A DNA stretch of 64,000 nt from Candidatus Roseilinea sp. NK_OTU-006. GTDB taxonomy: Bacteria; Chloroflexota; Anaerolineae; J036; Brachytrichaceae. Below are positions 10,042 to 17,937 of the stretch, piece after piece. The first letter of the stretch is position 1. Each line of letters begins with the position of its first letter. The stretch is from contig NZ_JAAFGM010000007.1 of NCBI RefSeq assembly GCF_012931985.1, positions 62,001 through 126,000 on the forward strand. Direction: 5' to 3'. The notes under the pieces are model-generated. The model saw nothing but the letters and a program-made list of their open reading frames with translations, was not told the origin of the DNA and did no database searches. The position numbers were made by a program, and so were the translations under genes.

Positions 10042-10400
10042 ATGAAGACATCAACCGCTCCCAGCTACGCGCAGCAGCGCGAACGGTTCCTGGTCTTGGC
10101 CGCCAAGGCCTAAGAAGAATTCGAGACGTGGGATGACCAGCTCCCGGATGCCATGCTCGCTGAGATCGAAGCCATGCGACAGGCGTTGATGGGCCGAGGG
10201 TTGGAGATGCTGAACAATCGCGGAAGCGACGCGGGGACTGACTTAGGCTGAGGCGGCGGAGCTGGCGGGCTCAATGCTTAGCGGATGCGTTATGCGAGTT
10301 CCGCGCGCAAGGGTTGCCGATTGGCAGTGGTGTGGTGCAGAGCGGCTGCAAGACGATAATTTGGTGCTTTTGGGGTGCTCCCTCAATCGGCGCGATGAGC
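10042..10400 (+). mobile_element. Decayed ISKra4-family-like transposase remnant
   Basis: Two transposase pieces remain. From the ATG at 10042 the frame reads 23 codons, meets TAA at 10111, then continues in the same frame (EEFETWDDQLPDAMLAEIE, then RQALMGRGLEMLNNR) to TGA at 10249. This resembles the N terminus of ISKra4-type transposases, where a Tyr codon would be expected at the stop. A second piece reads RMRYA at about 10282-10295 and, after a one-base frame change, EFRAQGLPIGSGVVQSGCK at about 10296-10350; the PIGSG..(E/Q)..CK pattern is the C-terminal signature of that family. The central catalytic part is missing. No terminal inverted repeats were recognised. Family assignment is from memory of the motifs. 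Confidence 0.6.
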
Positions 10401-10428
10401 AACAGCACCATCTTCGTCGCGCCACGCA

Positions 10429-12027
10429 TCAAGGCACGCGGCTCAAAATATCTGATGGTGCGGGATAGTCGTTTGCGTCTCTACCGATGTGAGACCAGAT
10501 GATTCGTCCCTTTGCGTCTATGATAAACACTGCCGGCGCCGCCAGATTGTCGCCCAGGCGGTTGAACACGCCGAACGCCTCGCTCACAGCATGCGACTCG
10601 TCGGCGAGAACCGGGAACTCAAGCTGGCCGAGTTGCCGCACCACGCTTGCCTGTGTGACGCCCTGAACGGCGATGGCCAACACTTCAGCACCGCGCGCGC
10701 GGAAGCGATCGTACTCCGTCTGCATGGCACGGAGTTGTTGCTGACATGACCCGCAGCCGGCGCTGCGATAGAACAGCAGCACGACCGGCTGGCGCCCGCG
10801 ATAGTCGCGCAGCGACACCATGCGGCCATCCTCGCGCGGCAGGGTGAAATCGGGCGCTGGCTGTTCGGTGGGCAGCAAGTCGGCTAAGAGCGGCGCGATA
10901 TAGTCGGCAAGCTGATCGGCGTTGAGCACGCCAACGTGCCGCGCGCGCATGCCTCCGGTTGCATCTATGAAGATCGTCGTGGGGATGCCAACCACGCCAT
11001 ACATGCGGCTGACGGCGCCGTCGGCGTCGCGCAGCAGCGGATAGTCCATGCCGTTGGCCTCGGCGAAGGCGCGCGCAGTGGCTGCATCTTCGCGCAGGTT
11101 CACCCCAACGACGACTAAGCCGCGTCCGCGATAGCGCTGCGCGAAGTCGCCAAAGTCGCGCGCCTCGGCGCGGCAAGCTGGACACCACGATGCCCAAAAA
11201 TTCAGCACGACCACTTGGCCGCGAAATTGGCTCAGGCGGACAGGCTGACCGTCCAAGTCGAGCAGGGTGAAGTCTGGGGCTGGATTTTCTGGAGGCGCCA
11301 TAGGTGCCGGAGGGGGGGTGCGCTCATCCACCACCGGTTGCGGCGCAAGCGCCGGTGTTGGGCTGGCAGTTGCTTGACCTGCGGAAGCGAGCACCAACGG
11401 CGTAGCCGGCGGCGTTGGCAGCGCAGCCGCCAGGACTGAAGGCGTGGGCGGAGCGCTAAAGCTGGCGTAAAGCCCAACTTTGGCGCGCCGGCGCCGTTCG
11501 GCCATCCACTGCTGAGCGTCGGCTTCCGAACCCAACCGCGCCAGATAGGCCTCGACGACGAGCAAGCGGCGGATCGCATCGAGGGCATCGCTCTGCGGCA
11601 CCCCCTCCCGCGCCAAGGCAGCGTCAAACGATGCCTCATCCTTATTCCAGCGGCGCAGCAACGCGCGCAGGCGCGCGGTAGCCTGATCCGGCGTGGCCGC
11701 GAGGCCGGCCGCCCGCGCTTCACGCAAGACGAGTCGCTCGTTGACCAGGCGCTGGAGCGATGCCTCGGGCGTCGGCGCGGATTGGCCGGCTAGCGCGCTC
11801 ATGGCGCGGTCGAGCGCCAGCGCCCGCTGCCATTCCTCGCGGGTGACTACTTCGCCATCCACTTCTGCCACGATGATTTGGGCGGTTGAGGTAGGTGCAG
11901 CAGGCGGAGGACGCCAACCCGTTCGCGGCGCAGTCGCCGGCGCTGCGCACCCAGCAAGCATGAGCACAAGCGCCACACACCCGACGTCTCGCGCACGCTC
12001 CAAGCGAAATCCTGTGCTGCCGTGCAT
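10429..12027 (-). CDS. Lipoprotein with SurA-like region and two thioredoxin-fold domains
   Basis: A 532-residue lipoprotein; the lipobox LAGC places the lipidated Cys at residue 27. Residues about 51-185 resemble the SurA_N/peptidyl-prolyl-isomerase chaperone region (VAEVDGEVVTREEWQRALAL, then ALQRLVNERLVLREA-like helices). A Pro/Ala/Thr linker follows (about 190-250). A TlpA/ResA-type thioredoxin domain starts at PDFTLLDLDG with the redox motif WCPAC at 281-285 and a cis-Pro (GIPTT) near 348. A second AhpC/TSA- or TlpA-like domain starts at PDFTLPREDG near 392 with CGSC at 425-428. It likely acts outside the membrane in thiol reduction, cytochrome maturation or protection of secreted proteins. 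It lies 46 bp downstream of the sigma-factor gene on the same strand, so the two may be co-transcribed. Confidence 0.85.
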   Translation of the reverse strand: MHGSTGFRLERARDVGCVALVLMLAGCAAPATAPRTGWRPPPAAPTSTAQIIVAEVDGEVVTREEWQRALALDRAMSALAGQSAPTPEASLQRLVNERLVLREARAAGLAATPDQATARLRALLRRWNKDEASFDAALAREGVPQSDALDAIRRLLVVEAYLARLGSEADAQQWMAERRRRAKVGLYASFSAPPTPSVLAAALPTPPATPLVLASAGQATASPTPALAPQPVVDERTPPPAPMAPPENPAPDFTLLDLDGQPVRLSQFRGQVVVLNFWASWCPACRAEARDFGDFAQRYRGRGLVVVGVNLREDAATARAFAEANGMDYPLLRDADGAVSRMYGVVGIPTTIFIDATGGMRARHVGVLNADQLADYIAPLLADLLPTEQPAPDFTLPREDGRMVSLRDYRGRQPVVLLFYRSAGCGSCQQQLRAMQTEYDRFRARGAEVLAIAVQGVTQASVVRQLGQLEFPVLADESHAVSEAFGVFNRLGDNLAAPAVFIIDAKGRIIWSHIGRDANDYPAPSDILSRVP

Positions 12028-12073
12028 TGCTACGCCATTTTGACCCTTCAGCGCCCTTGCGCGTGCGCGCAGT

Positions 12074-12847
12074 TCATACGCGAAAGAGATGCTCCAACTC
12101 CTGACGCAACAGACCCGCCCGCGCGTCGTTGACCAGCTTGCGATTCAACCGTCGAACAATGTTGCGCCGGATTTGACTCACCTCGTTCTCGTCCACGAAA
12201 CAATCGGGATGACGCGCGCGGATTTGACGAGGCTCCAGCCCATCTTCCCACATCTCCTTGGCCACGATGCGTTCGCGCTCACCCTCGATAATCTGATCGA
12301 GTAATTCCCACAAGTGGTTCAAGATTGCGGTGTTTTCGACGATTGCCTCGACAGCGATGTGATCGTGCATCTCCAAAACGCGCTCATCCATCATCCTCTC
12401 GGATTCGTCGTCGTCTGTCGAATCACCCATCTCTGCCAAATGCCATAACGCATCTTTCCGGCCTCGACGCAACTCATCTTCGATGGCGGACCACGTGCAG
12501 CGTTTCAAGTACTGCATGTAATCCGCAACGGCGCCGAAACGCCCTGCGCAGGCATGGCGCTCGCCGTATTGCCATAGGCGCGAAAAGGCCTGATTGGCGA
12601 AGTAATCCGCATCCTCGCCGGTGATGCGAAAGTGAGGATGAGCGTGCACCCATCGCAGGACTTGCGGATAATAGATTTTGTAGATGGCAGCCCAGGCTTC
12701 CTGATTACGCTCGACGAGGGCCAGTCGGAGAAGCTCCAAACAGGGTCGTTCATCGCGTAGGTGATCATCCCCGCGAAATTCGCCGGCCTGCGCGCCACAC
12801 ATCTCGGCAAGCCGCTGAATCGCGTTAGCTTCGTGCGTGTTGTTCAC
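12074..12847 (-). CDS. Sigma-70-like (ECF-type) RNA polymerase sigma factor
   Basis: The product has the architecture of a small sigma-70 factor. A region-2-like helix bundle (LRLALVERNQEAWAAIYKIY, then ADYFANQAFSRLWQYGER and MQYLKRCTWSAIEDELRR) is followed by an acidic linker and a C-terminal helix-turn-helix of region-4 type (EPRQIRARHP, then ENEVSQIRRNIVRRLNRK). The reading frame is open upstream to a TTG at 12928, but a TATAAT box at 12948-12943 would leave almost no leader for that codon. I prefer the GTG at 12847, preceded by GAAGG. The gene is divergent from the membrane-protein/STAND operon and upstream of the thioredoxin lipoprotein on the same strand. No anti-sigma factor is recognisable nearby. 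The exact start is uncertain. Confidence 0.7.
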   Translation of the reverse strand: MNNTHEANAIQRLAEMCGAQAGEFRGDDHLRDERPCLELLRLALVERNQEAWAAIYKIYYPQVLRWVHAHPHFRITGEDADYFANQAFSRLWQYGERHACAGRFGAVADYMQYLKRCTWSAIEDELRRGRKDALWHLAEMGDSTDDDESERMMDERVLEMHDHIAVEAIVENTAILNHLWELLDQIIEGERERIVAKEMWEDGLEPRQIRARHPDCFVDENEVSQIRRNIVRRLNRKLVNDARAGLLRQELEHLFRV

Positions 12848-12942
12848 CGCCCTGCCCTTCTCAAGCCTTGCGCCAGAGCGCCCGTAGGCGACGGCATCGG
12901 CCACGCCATACGCGCGAGCGTTCGGCAACTTAAACCGTGAAC

Positions 12943-12948
12943 ATTATA
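12943..12948 (-). promoter_or_regulatory. Candidate -10 box for the sigma-factor gene
   Basis: TATAAT is present on the minus strand, in an AT-rich patch just upstream of the sigma-factor reading frame. No good -35 hexamer lies 16-18 bp further upstream, so the assignment rests on the -10 element and position only. Confidence 0.35.
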
Positions 12949-13245
12949 TAGGCGTCGGCGTGTAGCATCTGCCATCGTGCAAACGTGCTACAGGCGAGGC
13001 GCGCATGCGCGCGGGAACATGCGTCTCAACCGAAAACTGTCTTCTTTAATCACTCACTCTTGTTTCGTCGAGAGTCCAAACCGCCATGAGATTATAAAGT
13101 CCGTTCAATGATTTTAGTCAATTGATCCAGGAATAATTGTCCAAGTTCACAGCAGCTATAAACTGAATCAGTAGGACTTACTTTCTTATCACCGATACAT
13201 TTAAGAAAGATTTTGAATCATAGGCTTATAGCTGATTTACCCGAC
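12949..13245. other. Divergent intergenic region, AT-rich
   Basis: About 300 bp between the divergent sigma-factor and membrane-protein genes. From about 13030 the base composition turns clearly AT-rich, unlike the surrounding GC-rich genes. Apart from the two promoter candidates at its edges I see no gene, RNA or strong repeat in it. The composition shift could mark a laterally acquired STAND module. Confidence 0.5.
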
Positions 13246-13274
13246 TTTACAAACTTTCAACAAAGTTGTATAAT
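13246..13274 (+). promoter_or_regulatory. Strong sigma-70 promoter for the membrane-protein/STAND operon
   Basis: TTTACA at 13246-13251 and a consensus TATAAT at 13269-13274 are separated by exactly 17 bp. The ATG of the small membrane protein follows at 13297, with AGAGGA (13283-13288) in between as ribosome binding site, giving a leader of about 15 nt. This is the best consensus promoter I found in the window. Confidence 0.75.
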
Positions 13275-13296
13275 GCAGATACAGAGGATTATTATC

Positions 13297-13671
13297 ATGG
13301 ATACCACAAGCGTAATCTTAATTGTCGCTATCATTCTCGTCGTAGCACTCATCGGCTACGTCGTTTGGCGCAATCCTAAAGTGAAGACATCAGTCGGCCT
13401 GGGGCCGATCAAAATCAATCTTGACACCGAACGCACGAACGAGCCGTCGGCGGGTCAACGACGCGACGAAAACATTTCACATGATGCACAGCCCGTGGCC
13501 AGTCTTTCGGTGGGAAACATCCACCGCTCGCAAGTGATCAACGAGGGAGCGGGCGGCCGCGCCGAGATGCGAGCCAACGATGTCACACATTCAACCATCA
13601 TCAACACGACCGGCAAGGCCAGACATCCGCACAGCGCAAAACAAACGAACGACCACAAGAGTGGTACATGA
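13297..13671 (+). CDS. Small single-pass membrane protein paired with the STAND gene
   Basis: A 124-residue protein starting MDTTSVILIV; the AGAGGA ribosome binding site and the promoter fix this start over the in-frame ATG at 13213. Residues about 5-23 form one hydrophobic helix, followed by the basic segment RNPKVKTSVGLGPIKIN. The rest is hydrophilic and holds two copies of a motif 21 residues apart: NIHRSQVIN (74-82) and DVTHSTIIN (95-103). The N-terminal part of the next gene product carries related copies (DILGSHIRN and DYTEIAVRN). The stop codon is 12 bp before the STAND gene's ATG, so the two are almost certainly co-transcribed. I do not recognise a named family. The layout (membrane segment first, motif last) is what an effector partner of a STAND receptor would look like, but this is inference. 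Confidence 0.75.
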   Translation: MDTTSVILIVAIILVVALIGYVVWRNPKVKTSVGLGPIKINLDTERTNEPSAGQRRDENISHDAQPVASLSVGNIHRSQVINEGAGGRAEMRANDVTHSTIINTTGKARHPHSAKQTNDHKSGT

Positions 13672-13683
13672 GATAAGCAACAC

Positions 13684-16600
13684 ATGCAGCCGCAGCAATC
13701 TTCTAGGCTCATCAGCCGCTTAATCGTCCCCTTGCTGGGGGGAGCGTCTGCTCTGTATAAGAGAAAGGCGCGCGCCGGCCCCACTGCGCCTTCGCCACCG
13801 AGTCCTGCGCAGGCCAGCGCGTCTCAGTTCAGCGCGGAAGACATCCTCGGTTCACACATCCGCAACGTGGCCGGCGACTACACCGAGATCGCGGTGAGAA
13901 ACGTATTTCCCGCATGGCAGATGCCTTCCGCCACTGCAGTCAATCGAGTCACGCTGCCACCCCGCCGGCAATTCGTGGGACGAGAAGATTTGCTCGCGCG
14001 CTTGGAAGAACGTCTGAAAAGCACCGATGGGGCGAACGTCATCTGCCTCACCGGCACAGCCGGGGTTGGCAAGAGCGCGCTTGCGCTGGAAGCGGCTTAT
14101 CGGTTCGGCGCGCTCTTTCCCGACGGCTGCTACTGGGTAGACCTGCGAGGCAATGACTGGGTGGAGGCGCTGCGCGGACTGCTGAGCGCGCTAGGCGTAC
14201 CGCACACCGAGGAACTAGGTCAAGACACGCTTGCTCTGGCCGAAATCGCCCGCGGACGGTTGGCAGATAAGCGCACCTTGTTGATCCTGGATAACGCCGA
14301 GAACGTCGTGCGGCGTCACCGACAGCACGTGCTCGCCCTGTGTCCTTCGGTGCCGGCGAAGACCATCATCACCAGCCGCATCATCATAGACACGGACGAC
14401 CTACGTGTGGATGCGCTGAGCGACAGCGACGCGCTGAAACTGCTGGAAGCCAAAGGCATCTCTATCGCAGACCAATATGACGACGCGCTCAGTCTGGTCA
14501 GGCGACTCGGCAATCTGGCGCTTGCCATCGCCATCATGGCGCGGCGCATGCGCATCATTCAGCCGACGCAATCGTGCGCCGACAGCTTGCGAGAGCTAGA
14601 CAAGAGCGCCACTCCGATAGACGCGCTCAGGCTTCCCCTCAGTAATACACCCGATGACAGCCTCGCCGCAACATTCGCTCTCTCGTATGAGCTCCTCGAT
14701 GAGCCACTGCGAACGGCCTTCCACGCGTTAAGCCTCTGCGCGCCTTCCGGCGCGTCCGTTCAAGGCATCGCGCGCATGTGCGACATCACCGAGCCTGTCG
14801 CGTGCGACATGCTGCGAGCGTTGGCCATGCTCTCGCTGGCCGAGTTCAACGGCCGGCACGCGCAGCTACATCCGCTACTCAGGGATTGGGCGCACACCCT
14901 TCCTTTCGAGCGCGATGCGCTGATCACACGACACGCAGCGTACTTTGGCTTGGAGATCGGCAACCGCTATCAACAGGCGCTCAACAGCGAGCAGGACCCA
15001 CTCCCTGCGCTTACCCAGATCGATGCCGAGTTGGCTAACGTCCAGCTCGCTCAGGAGCGCGCGCTTTCGTTCAACTTCCCGGCGCCGGAGCTGGCTGTAG
15101 AGATCACGGATTGCCTGGCGCTCTACTGGCGTCAGCGTCACCTCCCTCCCCAACAGCGCCTGCGGTGGATCAACCGGGCCTGCCGTCTGGCGGAACAAAC
15201 GCAACAGCGAAATCATCTCGCCAATCTGCTGCAGGCGGCCGGCGACGCGCAGACATTCTGCGACCAACACGACGCTGCGTTGCAATCTTACCAACAGGCG
15301 CTCGACCTGTTCACCGCGCTGGATGACCGGTTAGGCCAAGCCAACACGCTCAAGGCCATCGGCGACGTGCAGGCATTTCGCAAGGAGCACGAGCCCGCGT
15401 TGCAGTCCTATCAGCAAGCGCTCGATGGGTTCATGGCCATCGGCGACCGGTTGGGCCAGGCCAACACGCTCAAGGCCATCGGCGACGTGCAGGCGTTTCG
15501 TAAGGAGAACGAGCCCGCGTTGCAGTCCTATCAGCAAGCGCTCGATGGGTTCACGGCCATCGGCGACCGGCAGGGCCAAGCCAACACGCTCAAGGCCATC
15601 GGCGACGTGCAGACATTCTGCGACCAGCACGATGCGGCGCTGCGCTCCTACACGCAGGCGCTCGGCCTGTTCATCGCCACCGGCGACCGGATGGGCCAGG
15701 CCAATTCGCTCAAAGCCATCGGGGATCTCAGCGCTTCACGCGACCAGCATGACGCAGCGCTGGATTCCTACGCGCGCGCGCTCGACTTGTTCACGGCCAT
15801 CGGCGACCGGTTGGGCCAAGCCAACACGCTCAAGGCCATCGGCGACGTGCACGCCTTCCGCAAGGAGAGCAACGCCGCCATGCAGGCATACGATCGCGCG
15901 CTAGAGCTGTTCTCTGCGGCAGGCTCATCGCTGGGGCAAGCCGGCGTGCTCAAAGCCATCGGCGATGTGCGCGCCTTCCAAGACCAGCTAGACGCAGCTC
16001 GGCAAGCATATCAGCGCGCGCTCGAACTGTTTACCGTTGCAGATTCGAAGCTTGGCCAGGCCAACACGCTCAGGGCGCTCGGGGACATTGCCGCGCTTCA
16101 TCACGATCACAATGAGAGCGAGGCCGCGCTGTCATGGTATCAACGCGCGCTCGAGCTGTCCAACAAGATCGGCGATCGGCTGGGTCAGGCGAACACGCTC
16201 AAGGTCATTGGGGATGCCTATGCCCAGCGCGGAGAAAGTGACGCTGCGCTGCATTCATACGAGCAAGCGTTGGAGTTGTATATCGCGACCAACTCCCAAC
16301 TGGGACAGGCGCACACCTTGCATGCAATCGGGGACGTGCAAGCGGCATGTGGGCAAGAGGCCCAGGCGCTCAAGCTATATGAGCAAGCGCTCACGCTCTT
16401 CACCCTGGCGGGATCCACGCTCGGGCAGGCCAACGCCTATGCGTCCCTCGGTCGCATCAGCGGCAAACGCGCCCACTTCGACAAGGCCATTCGGCTATAC
16501 GCCAGCATACACGATTTGTACAGCCTCGCCCGGTGCAAGTTCTACTACGCGCTGAGCGTGCTGGATCAAGATAGCGACATCGCCCGGGAACTGCTCATGG

Positions 16601-16686
16601 ATGCCAAGTCGCTGTGGACCCAGATTAACTTCGAGGAAGGCAGAGCGGCCGTGGATGATCTGTTGAGCCAGCTCGCAATCGGATGA
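13684..16686 (+). CDS. NB-ARC/TPR STAND-family signalling ATPase
   Basis: A 1000-residue cytoplasmic STAND protein. Residues 1-50 are low in complexity, with no catalytic effector domain. Residues 53-73 contain DILGSHIRN and DYTEIAVRN, similar to motifs in the upstream membrane protein. The NB-ARC domain begins near RRQFVGREDLLARLEERL; Walker A is GTAGVGKS (124-131), Walker B LLILDN (199-204) and the sensor is TIITSR (227-232). A winged-helix-like region follows (LSYELLDEPLRTAFHALSLC). From about residue 500 there are roughly ten 40-residue TPR units ending near 920. In known STAND proteins the repeats sense a trigger and NTP-driven oligomerisation activates an effector, in defence or regulation. 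Here the effector would have to be supplied in trans, perhaps by the upstream membrane protein. The trigger is unknown. Confidence 0.88.
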   Translation: MQPQQSSRLISRLIVPLLGGASALYKRKARAGPTAPSPPSPAQASASQFSAEDILGSHIRNVAGDYTEIAVRNVFPAWQMPSATAVNRVTLPPRRQFVGREDLLARLEERLKSTDGANVICLTGTAGVGKSALALEAAYRFGALFPDGCYWVDLRGNDWVEALRGLLSALGVPHTEELGQDTLALAEIARGRLADKRTLLILDNAENVVRRHRQHVLALCPSVPAKTIITSRIIIDTDDLRVDALSDSDALKLLEAKGISIADQYDDALSLVRRLGNLALAIAIMARRMRIIQPTQSCADSLRELDKSATPIDALRLPLSNTPDDSLAATFALSYELLDEPLRTAFHALSLCAPSGASVQGIARMCDITEPVACDMLRALAMLSLAEFNGRHAQLHPLLRDWAHTLPFERDALITRHAAYFGLEIGNRYQQALNSEQDPLPALTQIDAELANVQLAQERALSFNFPAPELAVEITDCLALYWRQRHLPPQQRLRWINRACRLAEQTQQRNHLANLLQAAGDAQTFCDQHDAALQSYQQALDLFTALDDRLGQANTLKAIGDVQAFRKEHEPALQSYQQALDGFMAIGDRLGQANTLKAIGDVQAFRKENEPALQSYQQALDGFTAIGDRQGQANTLKAIGDVQTFCDQHDAALRSYTQALGLFIATGDRMGQANSLKAIGDLSASRDQHDAALDSYARALDLFTAIGDRLGQANTLKAIGDVHAFRKESNAAMQAYDRALELFSAAGSSLGQAGVLKAIGDVRAFQDQLDAARQAYQRALELFTVADSKLGQANTLRALGDIAALHHDHNESEAALSWYQRALELSNKIGDRLGQANTLKVIGDAYAQRGESDAALHSYEQALELYIATNSQLGQAHTLHAIGDVQAACGQEAQALKLYEQALTLFTLAGSTLGQANAYASLGRISGKRAHFDKAIRLYASIHDLYSLARCKFYYALSVLDQDSDIARELLMDAKSLWTQINFEEGRAAVDDLLSQLAIG
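15241..16470 (+). repeat. Tandem 120-bp coding repeats (TPR array)
   Basis: About ten consecutive units of exactly 120 bp (one, at 16081, is 129 bp) encode 40-residue TPRs. Each unit ends close to LGQANTLKAIGDV. The units starting at 15361 and 15481 differ at only about seven of 120 positions, and the others are more diverged but still clearly alike at DNA level. This indicates recent expansion by unequal recombination rather than old TPR divergence. Confidence 0.85.
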
Positions 16687-17035
16687 ACGGCGGCTATCCG
16701 TCTTTATCCTGAGTTTGCCCCGTCGTTGGCGACGGATGTTTGCTGGCGAGCTGAGACAAACCCGATTTGCGCTGATTCGATATTTGGCGTCCTGTCTCTG
16801 CCGCATCCTTTTCAATACCGCATTCAGTTTTGGGTAGGAAGTTCCTCCAAAGCTTGCGAAAAGACCTCCCCCGCCCTGCATCATCTGGAGAGGCAGCCTG
16901 CTGCGAGAACTCCTGTGTCAAGCGATACTCCTTTCGCGTTTCGTGCGTTGAGCGTTCAGGTCAGACTGTCTCAGGCAGGCGTCCCAGTGAGACTCAGTAT
17001 AGCAGCACCGCTGTCACACTTCACGCTTAAAGCAT
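16687..17035. other. Intergenic stretch with no recognised gene
   Basis: About 350 bp between the STAND gene and the ABC operon. Open frames here are short, and I see no family signature. Only a weak 5-bp inverted repeat follows the STAND stop codon. The downstream ABC promoter lies at its right edge. Confidence 0.5.
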
Positions 17036-17064
17036 TTGACCACAGCGCACCTTTTCGCTAAACT
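17036..17064 (+). promoter_or_regulatory. Promoter of the NMT1-type ABC operon
   Basis: TTGACC (17036-17041) and TAAACT (17059-17064) are separated by 17 bp. The first codon of the permease is at most 9 nt after the -10 box (TTG 17071 or GTG 17074), so transcription would start at or next to the start codon and give a leaderless or near-leaderless mRNA. Confidence 0.55.
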
Positions 17065-17070
17065 TGTGGG

Positions 17071-17892
17071 TTGGTGGATATCGCACTTTCGCCTGTACGG
17101 TCGGCCCGCCGCGTCGCACCTGCCCTCGCCGTCATCCTGATCATCCTGACGCTTGTCGTTGCTTGGGAGTTGATCAAGCTGATGTTCAATCTCGACAAGC
17201 GCACGCTGCCGCATTTATGGGAAATCGCCGAGGCGTTCGGGCAGCCTTCGCGTCGCAACGGGCCGCCGCTGATCAGTGTGCTGATCGAGGCAGCGCTCTA
17301 TACCTTGCGCGGCGCGCTGCTGGGGTTCTTCATCGGTGCGGCGCTGGGCTTCGTGCTCGGCACGCTCTTCGCGCATTTGCCGTTGCTCGAACGCAGCCTG
17401 GTGCCTTACGTCGTCGCATCGCAGACTGTGCCCATCCTGGCTATCGCCCCGATGGTGGTGATCTGGCTGCGCGGGTCGTGGTGGTCGGTGCCGGTCATCG
17501 CCGCGTATCTGACTTTCTTCCCGGTCACGATCAACACCCTACGCGGCATGCGCTCGCCCGACCCGCGCGCCGTCGAACTGATGGGCTCGTATGCCGCCTC
17601 GACCTGGCAGACGTTGTGGAAATTGCGCTTTCCATCGGCACTGCCGGCGATCTTCACTGCGCTCAAGATCGCCGCGACGGCCAGCGTGGTGGGCGCGATC
17701 ATCGCCGAGCTGCCTTCGGGCGTCCAGCAGGGGCTGGGCGGCGCAATCTTGAATTTCAACCAGTATTACATCACCGGCCCGGAGCGCCTGTGGGCAGCGA
17801 TCTTCATGGCCGCCCTCGTCGGCATCCTGTTGTTCGTGGCCGTGTCGGCCATCGAGCGCATCGTGTTGAGAAACATCGTGCGCGGCGCTTAG
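17071..17892 (+). CDS. ABC transporter permease, NitT/TauT (SsuC) family
   Basis: A 273-residue integral membrane protein with about six hydrophobic helices. The binding-protein-dependent transport signature is visible around ELMGSYAASTWQTLWKLRFP with SALPAIFTALKIAATASVVG, the EAA loop that contacts the ATPase. It is the first gene of a four-gene transporter with an ATPase, a second permease and a solute-binding lipoprotein downstream. Two different permeases flank the ATPase, suggesting a heterodimeric channel. The start is TTG (17071) or GTG (17074); neither has a ribosome binding site, which fits the leaderless promoter just upstream. The substrate is probably a small heterocycle or pyrimidine precursor, inferred from the binding protein type and downstream enzymes. 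Confidence 0.88.
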   Translation: MVDIALSPVRSARRVAPALAVILIILTLVVAWELIKLMFNLDKRTLPHLWEIAEAFGQPSRRNGPPLISVLIEAALYTLRGALLGFFIGAALGFVLGTLFAHLPLLERSLVPYVVASQTVPILAIAPMVVIWLRGSWWSVPVIAAYLTFFPVTINTLRGMRSPDPRAVELMGSYAASTWQTLWKLRFPSALPAIFTALKIAATASVVGAIIAELPSGVQQGLGGAILNFNQYYITGPERLWAAIFMAALVGILLFVAVSAIERIVLRNIVRGA

Positions 17893-17937
17893 CGCCGGGT
17901 GGGTAAACTGGTCAATCGGTAACAGGTCACTACGGCA

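Noticed and set aside
10314..10502. Plus-strand frame of 62 codons after the transposase remnant
   Set aside because: Its second half is the reverse of the C terminus of the thioredoxin lipoprotein gene. Only the first part (PIGSGVVQSGCK) is a real transposase trace.
15241..16470. Regular 120-bp repeats that could be mistaken for a CRISPR-like or satellite array
   Set aside because: The units encode in-frame TPR repeats of a single protein. There are no spacer sequences.
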